Source of the DNA: CAYZRY01 sp964481005
GTDB lineage: Bacteria > Bacillota_I > Bacilli_A > RF39 > UBA660
NCBI GenBank assembly: GCA_964481005.1
Contig: CAYZRY010000014.1
Span: 1 to 23,876, forward strand
Direction: 5' to 3'
Length of the DNA stretch: 23,876 nucleotides
A program made the position numbers and the translations under genes. Below the pieces are notes generated by a model. That model made no database searches. It was not told the DNA's origin and was given only the letters and a program-made list of their open reading frames with translations. Shown one piece after another: positions 1-7,191 of the stretch (the stretch's first letter is position 1; every line of letters starts with the position of its first letter).

Positions 1-41
1 ATTATACTGTCTTTAATAAATTCTTTGATATCTAACCACAT
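1..41 (-). CDS. 5' end of an unidentified gene (partial)
   Basis: An ATG at 41-39 opens a frame that runs off the left edge, giving 13 residues that begin MWLDIKEFIKDSI. It is preceded by AGGAAGTG (48-55) with a 6-base spacer and by an extended -10 promoter, so the start is well supported although only 13 codons are visible. An amphipathic KEFIKDSI-type start resembles the N-terminus of type I signal peptidases just before their membrane anchor, but that is only an impression from a very short string. The function is unknown. Confidence 0.5.
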   Translation of the reverse strand, partial: MWLDIKEFIKDSI

Positions 42-47
42 ACTTTT

Positions 48-75
48 CACTTCCTAATATAATGTAATTATACCA
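48..75 (-). promoter_or_regulatory. Extended -10 promoter and RBS for the left-edge gene
   Basis: On the minus strand TGGTATAAT is read at 75-67, an extended -10 element (TGn plus TATAAT). There is no convincing -35. The ribosome binding site AGGAAGTG follows at 55-48, six bases before the ATG at 41. The likely start of transcription is near position 60. Confidence 0.5.
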
Positions 76-82
76 TATAATT

Positions 83-118
83 AACATAAAAAAACAAACT
101 ATATTTCAAGTTTGTTTT
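83..118 (-). terminator. Rho-independent terminator of the surface-protein gene
   Basis: A perfect 10-bp inverted repeat (91-100 against 109-118) with an 8-base loop lies six bases past the stop codon of the surface-protein gene. On the minus strand it is followed by a run of seven T (93-87, partly within the stem). The stem is GC-poor, as expected for this genome. The plus strand also has a T-rich tail, so it may work weakly in both directions. Confidence 0.7.
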
Positions 119-124
119 ATTTTA

Positions 125-2998
125 TTATTCAGAAACTTCAGCTTCGAATTCTACTTCTTCATTAAGTAGTTCTTCTACAATAGTTTCTTCTTTAGTTTCA
201 ACTACTGTTTCTTGAATAAGATAAGTTAGTCTATTAACTTTTCTATTGGAATAAACTTTTACAACACTATCATTATCTGAAGAAACTATTACTTGTTCTA
301 CATCAAGTGCTGTAAAACCTTCAAGATTCATTGCAACAACATTAGTTTGAGTTCCTGGTATTTCATATAAGATTTGAGTTTTACTTTCATCTAGTGTGTA
401 TTCATCATCTAAAATGTTTTGAAAATAATGTTCAACTCTATAAGAACTTTCATCTTTAAAATGCATATCAGGAGTTGCCCATGTACGAATATTTCCTAAT
501 GTATCAACAGCAATTATACCCATCTTGTAAACTCCTTTAATACCAGTTGGTGCAGTTGAATGATAGCGTCCATCAGCATTTTTTTCAATTAGTTCTAATC
601 CCTCTAAGTTAGGATTGTTTCGCATTGCTTCACGTAATTTAGTGTGTCCTTGAGTCATGTTATATTTATTAGTCCATATAACTTTTACAAACTCTACACC
701 AGAAGGGTCATCTACTTTAAATTTAACTGTCATTGTATTAGTTCTTTTACTATCAGATGTTCCTGGATACCAAGCTTTTTCTTCCCAATCATTTTTATAT
801 TGAACTGAGGATATATTTGGTCCATTGGTATCTACTACTTCTTCTTCAATCATGAAGTGCATATCATATCCAGGCCAAGCAGTAACGTTACCGTTGACAT
901 CAACAGCAACTATACCCATCTTATAAGTACCTTCAATAGCTGCTGGAGCTGTTGAATAATAGTATCCATTAGCTGCTTTTGTTACTAATTCTGTTCCTGC
1001 TAATTCAGGATTATTTAATAATGCATTTTTTAGTTTTGTAAAACCTTGATTAATGTTATATTCATTAGTCCAGAATACTCTAACATAGTCAACTTCAACA
1101 TTATCTGTAACCATAAATCTAACTGTCATAGTTTTAGTTCTTTTGTTATTTGTAGTTCCTGTTGACCAAGCTTTTTCTTCCCAATCATTTTTATAATAAA
1201 CATGATTAATTACTGGACCTTTATTATCTACATTAAATGTTCCTTTATTTTTACTTGCTCGAGGATTTCCAAACACATCAACAAAGCGAACATCTATTGT
1301 ATGCATTCCACCCGTTAATAATTTAGTATCAATATCTACATACCAATTATTATCAATTCCACGTGTTAAATTAAATGTTTTGTCCATTTCTCTTAACTTC
1401 ATATATCCTGATGCAACATCAGTATGATCAGTTACTTCAAAGTTGAATCTTACCGTTCCATTAACTGTTGTTCCACTAATAGGACTTGTTAAAGAGGCCT
1501 CTGGACCACTATTATCTACTAATATTGGTCTAAATTTAGCTGGCTTAGTTGAAGTTCTATTTCCAAGATTATCTACCATTGTAAATTGTAGGTTGTAATT
1601 ACCAACATAGTTAGCCGCTACAAATTCTCTTGAATTAAATTCTACTTTATAATTATTATCTGAGATTAAAATTGGATTTAATTTCCCTGATTCTTTTTTA
1701 GCTTTATCGGTATTTGGACCATCAGCAAACATAACATATGTTTTACTTAAATCAATTCCTGCTGAATCAGTCAATTTAAAGTAAACTGTAACTTTAGAAC
1801 CACCAGTATTATTATTTATGTACGGATCAATTGTAATGTCAGATACAGTTGGAGCTTTGATATCTAAAATGAATTTGTAAGATGTTTTGTTTCCTGCAAC
1901 ATCATATAAAACTAGTTCATTTTCTCCTTCTACTGCTCCATATATTCCTGGCCTAACATCGTTTAAATCACTCCATTGATTATTAGTTAAATCTTTTTTA
2001 ACTCCGTTTAATTCAACGTAATCTATTTTATACTTATCGTATAATTTAAAGCTTACTTTACTGAAAATCGCTTCATCAATTAAACCTATCGAATCTGGTG
2101 CAGGTTTTACAGATACAGTTGGAGCTTTGATATCTAAAATGAATTTGTAAGATGTTTTGTTTCCTGCAACATCATATAAAACTAGTTCATTTTCTCCTTC
2201 TACTGCTCCATATATTCCTGGCCTAACATCGTTTAAATCACTCCATTGATTATTAGTTAAATCTTTTTTAACTCCGTTTAATTCAACGTAATCTATTTTA
2301 TACTTATCGTATAATTTAAAGCTTACTTTACTGAAAATCGCTTCATCAATTAAACCTATCGAATCTGGTGCAGGTTTTACAGTTATTGTTGGAGCTGTTC
2401 TATCAATTGTGAATGGAACATAAATATGAGGATTATGACCTGTTGAATTACCATAAGTATCATTTGCCCAAACTCGAACAAAATAATTACCCTCATCTAA
2501 ATCTGATATGTCAAAGACTCCTAGTTCACCATCTCTATTTTCTGGAACTGTTATTCCCTTCCATGGAGAAACTAATTTTTTATCTTGATCAACAATTCTT
2601 AAATTGTAGTTTTTAATATTTTCATCATAAATTTTTCCGAAAACTTTAATCTCGTCATCATTTGTTATATCTCTAACTACTTTTAGATTTTCTATTGCTG
2701 GTGGAATAATATCTTTAAATAGTGCTACAAAAGTTGTATCCTCAGTTAAAGTAGCATTTAAATCTATAATCTTATCCCATTTGTCAAATGCATAACCAGC
2801 ATTAGCTATTGGTGTTGGAATAATAACTTTATATACTTGTTCATCAGAATTTAGAGGATAAGCTTTTAATACTCTAAAATTAAGTGTTCCATCTAAACTT
2901 CCATTTTCACCAGCAACAAAGCTAAGGTTTATCCAATCTTCTTGATTATCTTCATCAAGTTCAAAATATCCTGTTATTTCTAAATCTTCAGCTGGCAT
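125..2998 (-). CDS. 3' part of the frameshifted surface protein (Ig-like and MucBP-like repeats)
   Basis: This is the longest stretch of the second frame that begins with ATG (957 residues). The frame is open well upstream of that ATG: bases 2999-3204 encode, in phase, the rest of the first MucBP-like domain (NADGSTVVDVYYQR) and a B-type repeat (PGYAFIGWTGF). ATG 2998 is therefore an internal Met and not a natural start; no good ribosome binding site precedes it and the fragment has no signal peptide. It contains two identical 90-residue Ig-like units, two diverged 132-residue units and the C-terminal MucBP-like domain. Confidence 0.75.
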   Translation of the reverse strand: MPAEDLEITGYFELDEDNQEDWINLSFVAGENGSLDGTLNFRVLKAYPLNSDEQVYKVIIPTPIANAGYAFDKWDKIIDLNATLTEDTTFVALFKDIIPPAIENLKVVRDITNDDEIKVFGKIYDENIKNYNLRIVDQDKKLVSPWKGITVPENRDGELGVFDISDLDEGNYFVRVWANDTYGNSTGHNPHIYVPFTIDRTAPTITVKPAPDSIGLIDEAIFSKVSFKLYDKYKIDYVELNGVKKDLTNNQWSDLNDVRPGIYGAVEGENELVLYDVAGNKTSYKFILDIKAPTVSVKPAPDSIGLIDEAIFSKVSFKLYDKYKIDYVELNGVKKDLTNNQWSDLNDVRPGIYGAVEGENELVLYDVAGNKTSYKFILDIKAPTVSDITIDPYINNNTGGSKVTVYFKLTDSAGIDLSKTYVMFADGPNTDKAKKESGKLNPILISDNNYKVEFNSREFVAANYVGNYNLQFTMVDNLGNRTSTKPAKFRPILVDNSGPEASLTSPISGTTVNGTVRFNFEVTDHTDVASGYMKLREMDKTFNLTRGIDNNWYVDIDTKLLTGGMHTIDVRFVDVFGNPRASKNKGTFNVDNKGPVINHVYYKNDWEEKAWSTGTTNNKRTKTMTVRFMVTDNVEVDYVRVFWTNEYNINQGFTKLKNALLNNPELAGTELVTKAANGYYYSTAPAAIEGTYKMGIVAVDVNGNVTAWPGYDMHFMIEEEVVDTNGPNISSVQYKNDWEEKAWYPGTSDSKRTNTMTVKFKVDDPSGVEFVKVIWTNKYNMTQGHTKLREAMRNNPNLEGLELIEKNADGRYHSTAPTGIKGVYKMGIIAVDTLGNIRTWATPDMHFKDESSYRVEHYFQNILDDEYTLDESKTQILYEIPGTQTNVVAMNLEGFTALDVEQVIVSSDNDSVVKVYSNRKVNRLTYLIQETVVETKEETIVEELLNEEVEFEAEVSE
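454..1219 (-). repeat. Two diverged tandem units of about 132 residues in the surface protein
   Basis: Unit one (about 1219-824) and unit two (about 823-454) are offset by 396 bases. Both begin with GP, followed by YKNDWEEKAW, then a KRT-TMTV strand, a WTN-YN-QG helix region, STAP and YKMGI-AVD, and end in an aromatic MHF. They differ at many positions, unlike the identical 270-bp duplication next door, so this is an older duplication within the same gene. Confidence 0.85.
1840..2382 (-). repeat. Perfect 270-bp direct tandem duplication inside the surface gene
   Basis: Bases 1840-2109 and 2110-2379 are identical over the full 270 bases, and three more bases (2380-2382) continue the match, giving 543 bases of period 270. 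The unit is exactly 90 codons, so the frame is kept. Each unit encodes an Ig-like module running from VSVKPAPDSIGL to KFILDIKAPT. No synonymous change separates the copies, so the duplication is very recent, is kept identical by gene conversion, or is an assembly product. Confidence 0.97.
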
Positions 2999-3198
2999 TG
3001 TTGGAACAAATCCCGTCCAACCGATAAAGGCATAACCTGGTTTTTTAGGTTTAGCTAATTCTTCTAAAGCAGTTTCAAACTTAAGATCATTATCAACATG
3101 ATATTCATCATCAGCAGCAACTGTTCCTGTTATCTTATAAGTAAGAGTATATTTATTTCTTTGATAATAAACATCTACAACTGTAGAACCATCTGCAT

Positions 3199-3795
3199 TT
3201 ATTGTTTTTCTGTTATAGCTAAAGCTGTAAAGCCAGTTAAAGTTCTTATTTCTGATACTGTATTTTCTCCAGTCGTTCCTGTTTTCTCATCAGTAGCTAA
3301 AAAAGTATAATCATTATCTTCAATGTTTTCTAAATAATGATTTACTTTATAAGCTGTATCTGTATTAGCAGTCCAAACTGCTTTTAAGTTGTAGTTTTGG
3401 GTAATGGTCATATTAAAATCAAATAGGTTTTCACCCAAAAACCATCCAACAAAGCTATAACCTAGCTTAAACGGATTCGCGGGTTTTGTAGCTCTTTGAT
3501 TGTGGTCAACTACTAAATTTGTAACTGATGAACCACCATCTGTATCAAAATTTATTGTCCACTTCAAATCTGGATTCACTACTGGATTATTAACTCCAGG
3601 TCCAGCTAATCCTAAGTTAATGTTTTCTTCTTCATTAACTTCTGTTGTTTCTTCAGTATTTTCATCTACGGTTACTTTTGGTTCGTTCTCGGCAATTCCT
3701 TCGATTTCTCCAGAAGGACTCGCAGAAGCAAACATTATCAAACTCATAAATAAAAATATGAACATTGCAATTATTTTCTTTAAATTTCTTCTCAT
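3199..3795 (-). CDS. 5' part of the frameshifted surface protein (signal peptide, B-type repeat, half a MucBP-like domain)
   Basis: This 198-residue frame starts at ATG 3795, with AAAGGA about nine bases upstream. The N-terminus MRRNLKK followed by a hydrophobic stretch and ASASPSG is a clear Sec signal peptide. Residues about 77-138 form a Listeria-Bacteroides repeat (WTINFDTDGGS to LKAVW). The following MucBP-like domain stops abruptly after GFTALAITEKQ, in the middle of its predicted fold, because of the frameshift. On its own it would be a secreted fragment. Confidence 0.75.
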   Translation of the reverse strand: MRRNLKKIIAMFIFLFMSLIMFASASPSGEIEGIAENEPKVTVDENTEETTEVNEEENINLGLAGPGVNNPVVNPDLKWTINFDTDGGSSVTNLVVDHNQRATKPANPFKLGYSFVGWFLGENLFDFNMTITQNYNLKAVWTANTDTAYKVNHYLENIEDNDYTFLATDEKTGTTGENTVSEIRTLTGFTALAITEKQ

Positions 3796-3811
3796 TTAAA
3801 ATTTTCCTTTC

Positions 3812-4066
3812 TTATTTAACTCGCATTTTTACGAATATTGGAGCGAAATCAACTCCAGTTGGTAATGATTTACGATCGTATCTATAGATTCTGTATCCTA
3901 ATCCAATACATTCATCTACTTTTCCGTCATCATATTTATGAGTTTTTTCTTTTAGACAGAATATTGGTTCTTTACTTCTTTGAACTTGAACAAAGTCCAC
4001 CACCCATACTGTTAATAACACAGCAAAAACGACCCAAAACGCTACATTAAGCACCTTTTTGACCAC
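3812..4066 (-). CDS. Small single-pass membrane protein with two extracytoplasmic cysteines (84 aa)
   Basis: The start is GTG at 4066, chosen because a perfect AAGGAGG (4074-4080) sits seven bases upstream. Residues 1-4 are basic, residues about 5-27 form one hydrophobic segment, and the rest, with two cysteines in the pattern FCLKEKTHKYDDGKVDEC, probably lies outside the membrane. The KYDDG-C-GLGY-Y-Y block resembles small uncharacterised membrane proteins I associate with Firmicutes, for which I know no function. It has its own near-consensus promoter and is followed after 16 bases by the surface-protein gene, so the two are probably co-transcribed. A role in handling the exported neighbour is possible but not shown. 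Confidence 0.8.
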   Translation of the reverse strand: MVKKVLNVAFWVVFAVLLTVWVVDFVQVQRSKEPIFCLKEKTHKYDDGKVDECIGLGYRIYRYDRKSLPTGVDFAPIFVKMRVK

Positions 4067-4131
4067 CGCTACACCTCCTTATCTAATTTTTTCTTGAAGT
4101 TATGCAAGACTGTTTTTTAAAATTGGCCTTT

Positions 4132-4160
4132 ATAATACAACCAAAACCTAAATTTGTCAA
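4132..4160 (-). promoter_or_regulatory. Near-consensus sigma-A-type promoter
   Basis: The minus strand reads TTGACA (4160-4155), a 17-base spacer, then TATTAT (4137-4132). This matches the housekeeping consensus in 11 of 12 bases with ideal spacing. Transcription would start near 4125, giving a leader of about 60 bases before the GTG of the 84-residue gene and probably also driving the surface-protein gene. Confidence 0.8.
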
Positions 4161-4267
4161 TCTTTTATACTTAAATCTTAACAATTACTAGTACTTTAAG
4201 CAAGATAAATAATTCATTTTTAAAATTTGCTTTTTAAAGAAAGTAGTTTTAGCTATATTTACCAAAG

Positions 4268-4295
4268 AAAAAAGTTCTTGCTAGGCAAAAACTTT
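4268..4295 (-). terminator. Rho-independent terminator after dtd
   Basis: On the minus strand a 10-bp stem with one G-U pair (4295-4286 with 4280-4271) encloses a 5-base loop and runs into six T. The proximal arm overlaps the dtd TAA stop (4296-4294). It closes the murC-rel-dtd unit. Confidence 0.75.
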
Positions 4296-4728
4296 ATTTT
4301 TCCAAAAGAATTGTAACTGGTCCGTCACCTTTCATAGATACTTCCATTTCAGCTCCAAAAATACCTGTTTCTACTTTGATATGCTCAGCTAATTTCTGAT
4401 TGAAATATTCGTATAGTTCTTTAGACTTTTCTCCGCCTAAGGCAGCGATATAACTAGGTCTATTTCCTTTTGAACTATCAGCATATAATGTAAACTGGGA
4501 AACTGATAAGATCGACATTTTTTCTGGATCTATCGCTAAGTTCATGACGCCTTCTTCATCATCAAAGATACGAAGTTTCATTACTTTATCGACCATCTTA
4601 TCAATTTTATCTAGTGTGTCATCTTGGGTAAAACCTACTAGTAAAAGCATTCCGTAAGCGCTTTGACCAACTACTTTACCGTCTACTTTGACACTAGCTT
4701 CTTTGACTCTTTGTACTAATACTCTCAT
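4294..4728 (-). CDS. dtd: D-aminoacyl-tRNA deacylase
   Basis: At 144 residues this is the typical length for Dtd, the cytosolic enzyme that hydrolyses D-amino acids (and mischarged glycine) from tRNA. Visible signatures are MRVLVQRVKEASVKVDG at the N-terminus, SQFTLYA at 77-83, and the C-terminal GPVT with the Gly-cisPro pair at 136-137 that enforces chiral selectivity. Its ATG shares one base with the TAA of rel (TAATG), indicating translational coupling. In Firmicutes dtd is commonly placed directly after rel, as here. It is the last gene of its operon; a terminator overlaps its stop codon. Confidence 0.96.
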   Translation of the reverse strand: MRVLVQRVKEASVKVDGKVVGQSAYGMLLLVGFTQDDTLDKIDKMVDKVMKLRIFDDEEGVMNLAIDPEKMSILSVSQFTLYADSSKGNRPSYIAALGGEKSKELYEYFNQKLAEHIKVETGIFGAEMEVSMKGDGPVTILLEK

Positions 4729-6878
4729 TACTTCATCACCCTCATTGTACTTTCTACAAAATTAAAATTACTCAAGCTCTGCATAAAGCTTTCTAGATGC
4801 TCTTTGTTCTTAACCCAAATATCCATCTCATAGTTGTGAAAGTCACCACTATTGATTGTCTTAATACTATCGACATTGACATCAAAGTAACTAGCTTTCT
4901 GCATTATTTCAAGCATGGTTTTATCACTAGGTCTAACCTCGACCATAATAGTAGTTAAGAATTTATTCTTAGTTGCTGGATTCCACTCGACATTTACCAT
5001 ACGATTATCTAAGTAATAAAGGTTATGACAATTATTCTTGTGGACACTTATTCCACTTCCTTTAGTAATGTATCCTATTATCTCATCACCAGGAACTGGT
5101 GAACAACAAGCCGCAATATTAACTTTAATCTTGTCGATACCATTGACGATGACATCAGCATCTTGGGTCTTCGGTAACTCTTTGAATTTAATATCTTCGA
5201 TTGTCGGTTCTTTCTTATGAATTATCGAAACAATCGAAGATGCACTAAACCTATTATTACCAATATTTAAATATAGATCATTTAAATCTTCGACTTTGAC
5301 TTCTTCAAAAATAATCTTTAGATTTTCATCAGTTAAAAAGTCACTAAAGGCAATCTTTCCACGACGTAGTTCTTTTTCAAGGAAATCTTTTCCACGTCCA
5401 ATATAATTTTCTTTTTCACTCTTGTTAAAGAATGCTTTTATTTTGTTCTTAGTCTGTGTTGATTTGACAAAGTTTAACCATTCTTTTGAAGGACCTGCTG
5501 AATTCTTGCTGGTAATGATTCTGACGATGTCATTGTTTTGAAGAGCATAATCAAGGGGAACAATATTGTTGTTAACAATGGCTCCGGTTGTTGTCTCACC
5601 GACTCTTGTATGTACGCGATAAGCAAAATCAATAGGTGTTGCATTAAGTGGCATTTCAAAGATATCTCCCTTTGGAGTAAAGACATAAATATTATCATGA
5701 AGAATTTCATTTTTGACACTGTTGACAAATTCTTCACTACTCATCATATCTTCATTTAATTCAATAATTGATTTGAAGAACTGAAGCTTAGCTTCGGTCG
5801 AATCCGTAGTACTTCCCTTTAGACTACGTTTTTCTTTATAAGCCCAGTGTGATGCTAAACCATTTTCAGCAATTTCATCCATTTCATATGTTCTAATTTG
5901 TATTTCAAAAAGATATCCATCAATACCAAAAACAGTTGTATGCAGTGACTGATAACCATTGGCCTTAGGCATGGCAATATAATCTTTAAATCTTTTTGGA
6001 ATAGGTTTATATTTAGCATGGATAATACCGATACTAGAATAACACTCTTGCTCGTTTTCAACGAGAATTCTAAGTGCTAATAGATCGTATATATCACTAA
6101 ATTTACGACCGTTTTCTAACTTTTTATAAATACTGTAGATACTCTTACTACGTCCCTTTATCTCATGGGGAATATTATGTTCCTTTAACTGATTAGAAAC
6201 CGATGTAAGCATGTCATTAACTACTTGATCACGATCTAGTTTAGTATTGTTTAACTTTTCAGCAATATCGTAAAAGACATTTGGTTTTAAATATCTAAGT
6301 GATAAATCTTCAAGTTCACTTTTAAGTTTATGTATTCCAAGGTGATGAGCTATCGGTGTTAAAATCTCTAACGTCTCTTTGGCAATAGCTTTCTGTTTTT
6401 CTTCAGATAAAGCCCAAAGGGTTCTCATGTTATGCAAACGATCAGCTAGTTTGATGATAATTACTCTGACATCTTCGCTCATTCCAACAATAATTTTTTT
6501 ATAGTATTCGATTAGCGCTTCATTTTCAGTCGAAAAATTAATCTTACTGATTTTAGTAACTCCATAGACAAGAGAAGCTATATCAGGACCAAATTCTTCT
6601 TCGACTTCTAGTCTTGATACATCACAGTCTTCGATAACATCATGTAAAAGACCGGCACAGATTGTGTCGGTATCGGCATAGACGCTCGTTAGGATAATCG
6701 CTGTATTAAGCGGATGCTCAATATAAGCTGCTCCCGTTTTACGAAGTTGTCCATCATGCTTATCAAAAGCATATTTATATACTTTAGTTATTTTATCTAA
6801 CTCTTCTTGATCAGTGATGTAAGTTTTAACTTTCTCCATCAAATCATCATAAGTTACTTTTTTCTTCTCTCTTGTCAT
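4728..6878 (-). CDS. rel: Bifunctional (p)ppGpp synthetase/hydrolase of the Rel type
   Basis: This 716-residue long RSH enzyme makes and degrades the alarmone (p)ppGpp. In order: a hydrolase HD domain (H55, H79-D80, E83-D84, intact); a synthetase domain with GRSKSIYS (242-249), YDLLALRI and RFKD at 296-299, then NGYQSLHT and FEIQIRT; a TGS domain about 396-456 (VFTPKG); a zinc/RIS region with C591, C592, H613 and C617; and a C-terminal ACT domain about 641-716. The RxKD form of the synthetase motif, with an intact HD, is known for bifunctional Rel, as opposed to ExDD in the synthetase-only RelA of Proteobacteria. It starts at ATG 6878 behind GGAGG, ten bases after the ComN-like gene. All four genes murC to dtd are tightly packed. 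Confidence 0.97.
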   Translation of the reverse strand: MTREKKKVTYDDLMEKVKTYITDQEELDKITKVYKYAFDKHDGQLRKTGAAYIEHPLNTAIILTSVYADTDTICAGLLHDVIEDCDVSRLEVEEEFGPDIASLVYGVTKISKINFSTENEALIEYYKKIIVGMSEDVRVIIIKLADRLHNMRTLWALSEEKQKAIAKETLEILTPIAHHLGIHKLKSELEDLSLRYLKPNVFYDIAEKLNNTKLDRDQVVNDMLTSVSNQLKEHNIPHEIKGRSKSIYSIYKKLENGRKFSDIYDLLALRILVENEQECYSSIGIIHAKYKPIPKRFKDYIAMPKANGYQSLHTTVFGIDGYLFEIQIRTYEMDEIAENGLASHWAYKEKRSLKGSTTDSTEAKLQFFKSIIELNEDMMSSEEFVNSVKNEILHDNIYVFTPKGDIFEMPLNATPIDFAYRVHTRVGETTTGAIVNNNIVPLDYALQNNDIVRIITSKNSAGPSKEWLNFVKSTQTKNKIKAFFNKSEKENYIGRGKDFLEKELRRGKIAFSDFLTDENLKIIFEEVKVEDLNDLYLNIGNNRFSASSIVSIIHKKEPTIEDIKFKELPKTQDADVIVNGIDKIKVNIAACCSPVPGDEIIGYITKGSGISVHKNNCHNLYYLDNRMVNVEWNPATKNKFLTTIMVEVRPSDKTMLEIMQKASYFDVNVDSIKTINSGDFHNYEMDIWVKNKEHLESFMQSLSNFNFVESTMRVMK

Positions 6879-6888
6879 ATAGCCTCCA

Positions 6889-7176
6889 TCAAATAATGTC
6901 TAACTTGTCTTTAGCTACTGAAACTCTACGACTCTTCATTTTATCTTCAATATATTCTTCTAATTTTTTGTTATCGATATTAAGTATATCGTTAACTACA
7001 TCGGATAATACTAAATCTTTAGCACTAATCCATTTACTCTTAATTAGAAAGTTCCATATATCTTCAGCTTTAATAACTGTCAATCCTTCCCTTTCTAACT
7101 CTTTAAGTTTAGAGTTTAGGGCTGGCTTAACACGTTCATAAAGTTCCATTGAATCTTTAAATTCTATCTTTTCCAC
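6889..7176 (-). CDS. ComN-like post-transcriptional regulator family protein
   Basis: A 95-residue soluble protein whose start is GTG at 7176, six bases after AGGAGG. The segment from YERVKPALNSKLKELEREGL through AEDIWNFLIKSKW to LSDVVNDILNI follows the layout of the Bacillus ComN (YrzD) family, Pfam Post_transc_reg: a KP-L-SK-EL helix, an (E)DIW-FL--KKW helix and a conserved V-DIL helix. In Bacillus subtilis ComN acts post-transcriptionally on the competence gene comE; whether that applies here is unknown. The C-terminus (KMKSRRVSVAKDKLDII) is longer and more basic than I would expect. It lies 15 bases after murC and 10 before rel, so it is expressed with both. Confidence 0.7.
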   Translation of the reverse strand: MEKIEFKDSMELYERVKPALNSKLKELEREGLTVIKAEDIWNFLIKSKWISAKDLVLSDVVNDILNIDNKKLEEYIEDKMKSRRVSVAKDKLDII

Positions 7177-7191
7177 CAGCTACCTCCTCTA

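Larger units (their letters stand above)
125..3795 (-). pseudogene. Secreted multi-repeat surface protein, interrupted by a one-base frameshift
   Basis: Two abutting frames form one gene of about 1,223 codons if a single base is restored at the five-A run (plus strand T run 3205-3209). Order of parts: a signal peptide (residues 1-26, Arg/Lys then a hydrophobic core ending ASA); an acidic linker; a Listeria-Bacteroides (InlB B-type) repeat with GYSFVGWF; a MucBP-like domain starting YKVNHYLENIEDNDYTF, in which the break falls; a second B-type repeat with GYAFIGW; a GYAFDKW repeat; several Ig-like units, including a perfect 90-residue duplication; two diverged 132-residue units; a second MucBP-like domain starting YRVEHYFQN; and an acidic tail. 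I see no LPXTG motif, SLH domain or C-terminal membrane segment, so the anchoring is unknown. Family knowledge suggests adhesion or wall association. It follows the 84-residue membrane gene by 16 bases and probably shares its promoter. Whether the break is real, a sequencing error or a recoding site cannot be decided here. Confidence 0.8.

Noticed and set aside
125..2998. Natural start of the large repeat protein at ATG 2998
   Set aside because: The frame is open upstream and encodes conserved repeat sequence there; the ATG is in the middle of a repeat (GFVPTMPAED) and lacks a binding site and a signal peptide.
3098..3799. Plus-strand open frames over the surface gene (70 and 99 codons)
   Set aside because: They are antisense to clearly coding repeats, have no good ribosome binding site and no recognisable protein features.
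4081..4270. Riboswitch or small RNA in the longest intergenic gap
   Set aside because: The gap is very AT-rich with only short, weak inverted repeats (for example CTTG/CAAG near 4094-4109). No conserved riboswitch core is evident beyond the promoter and dtd terminator.
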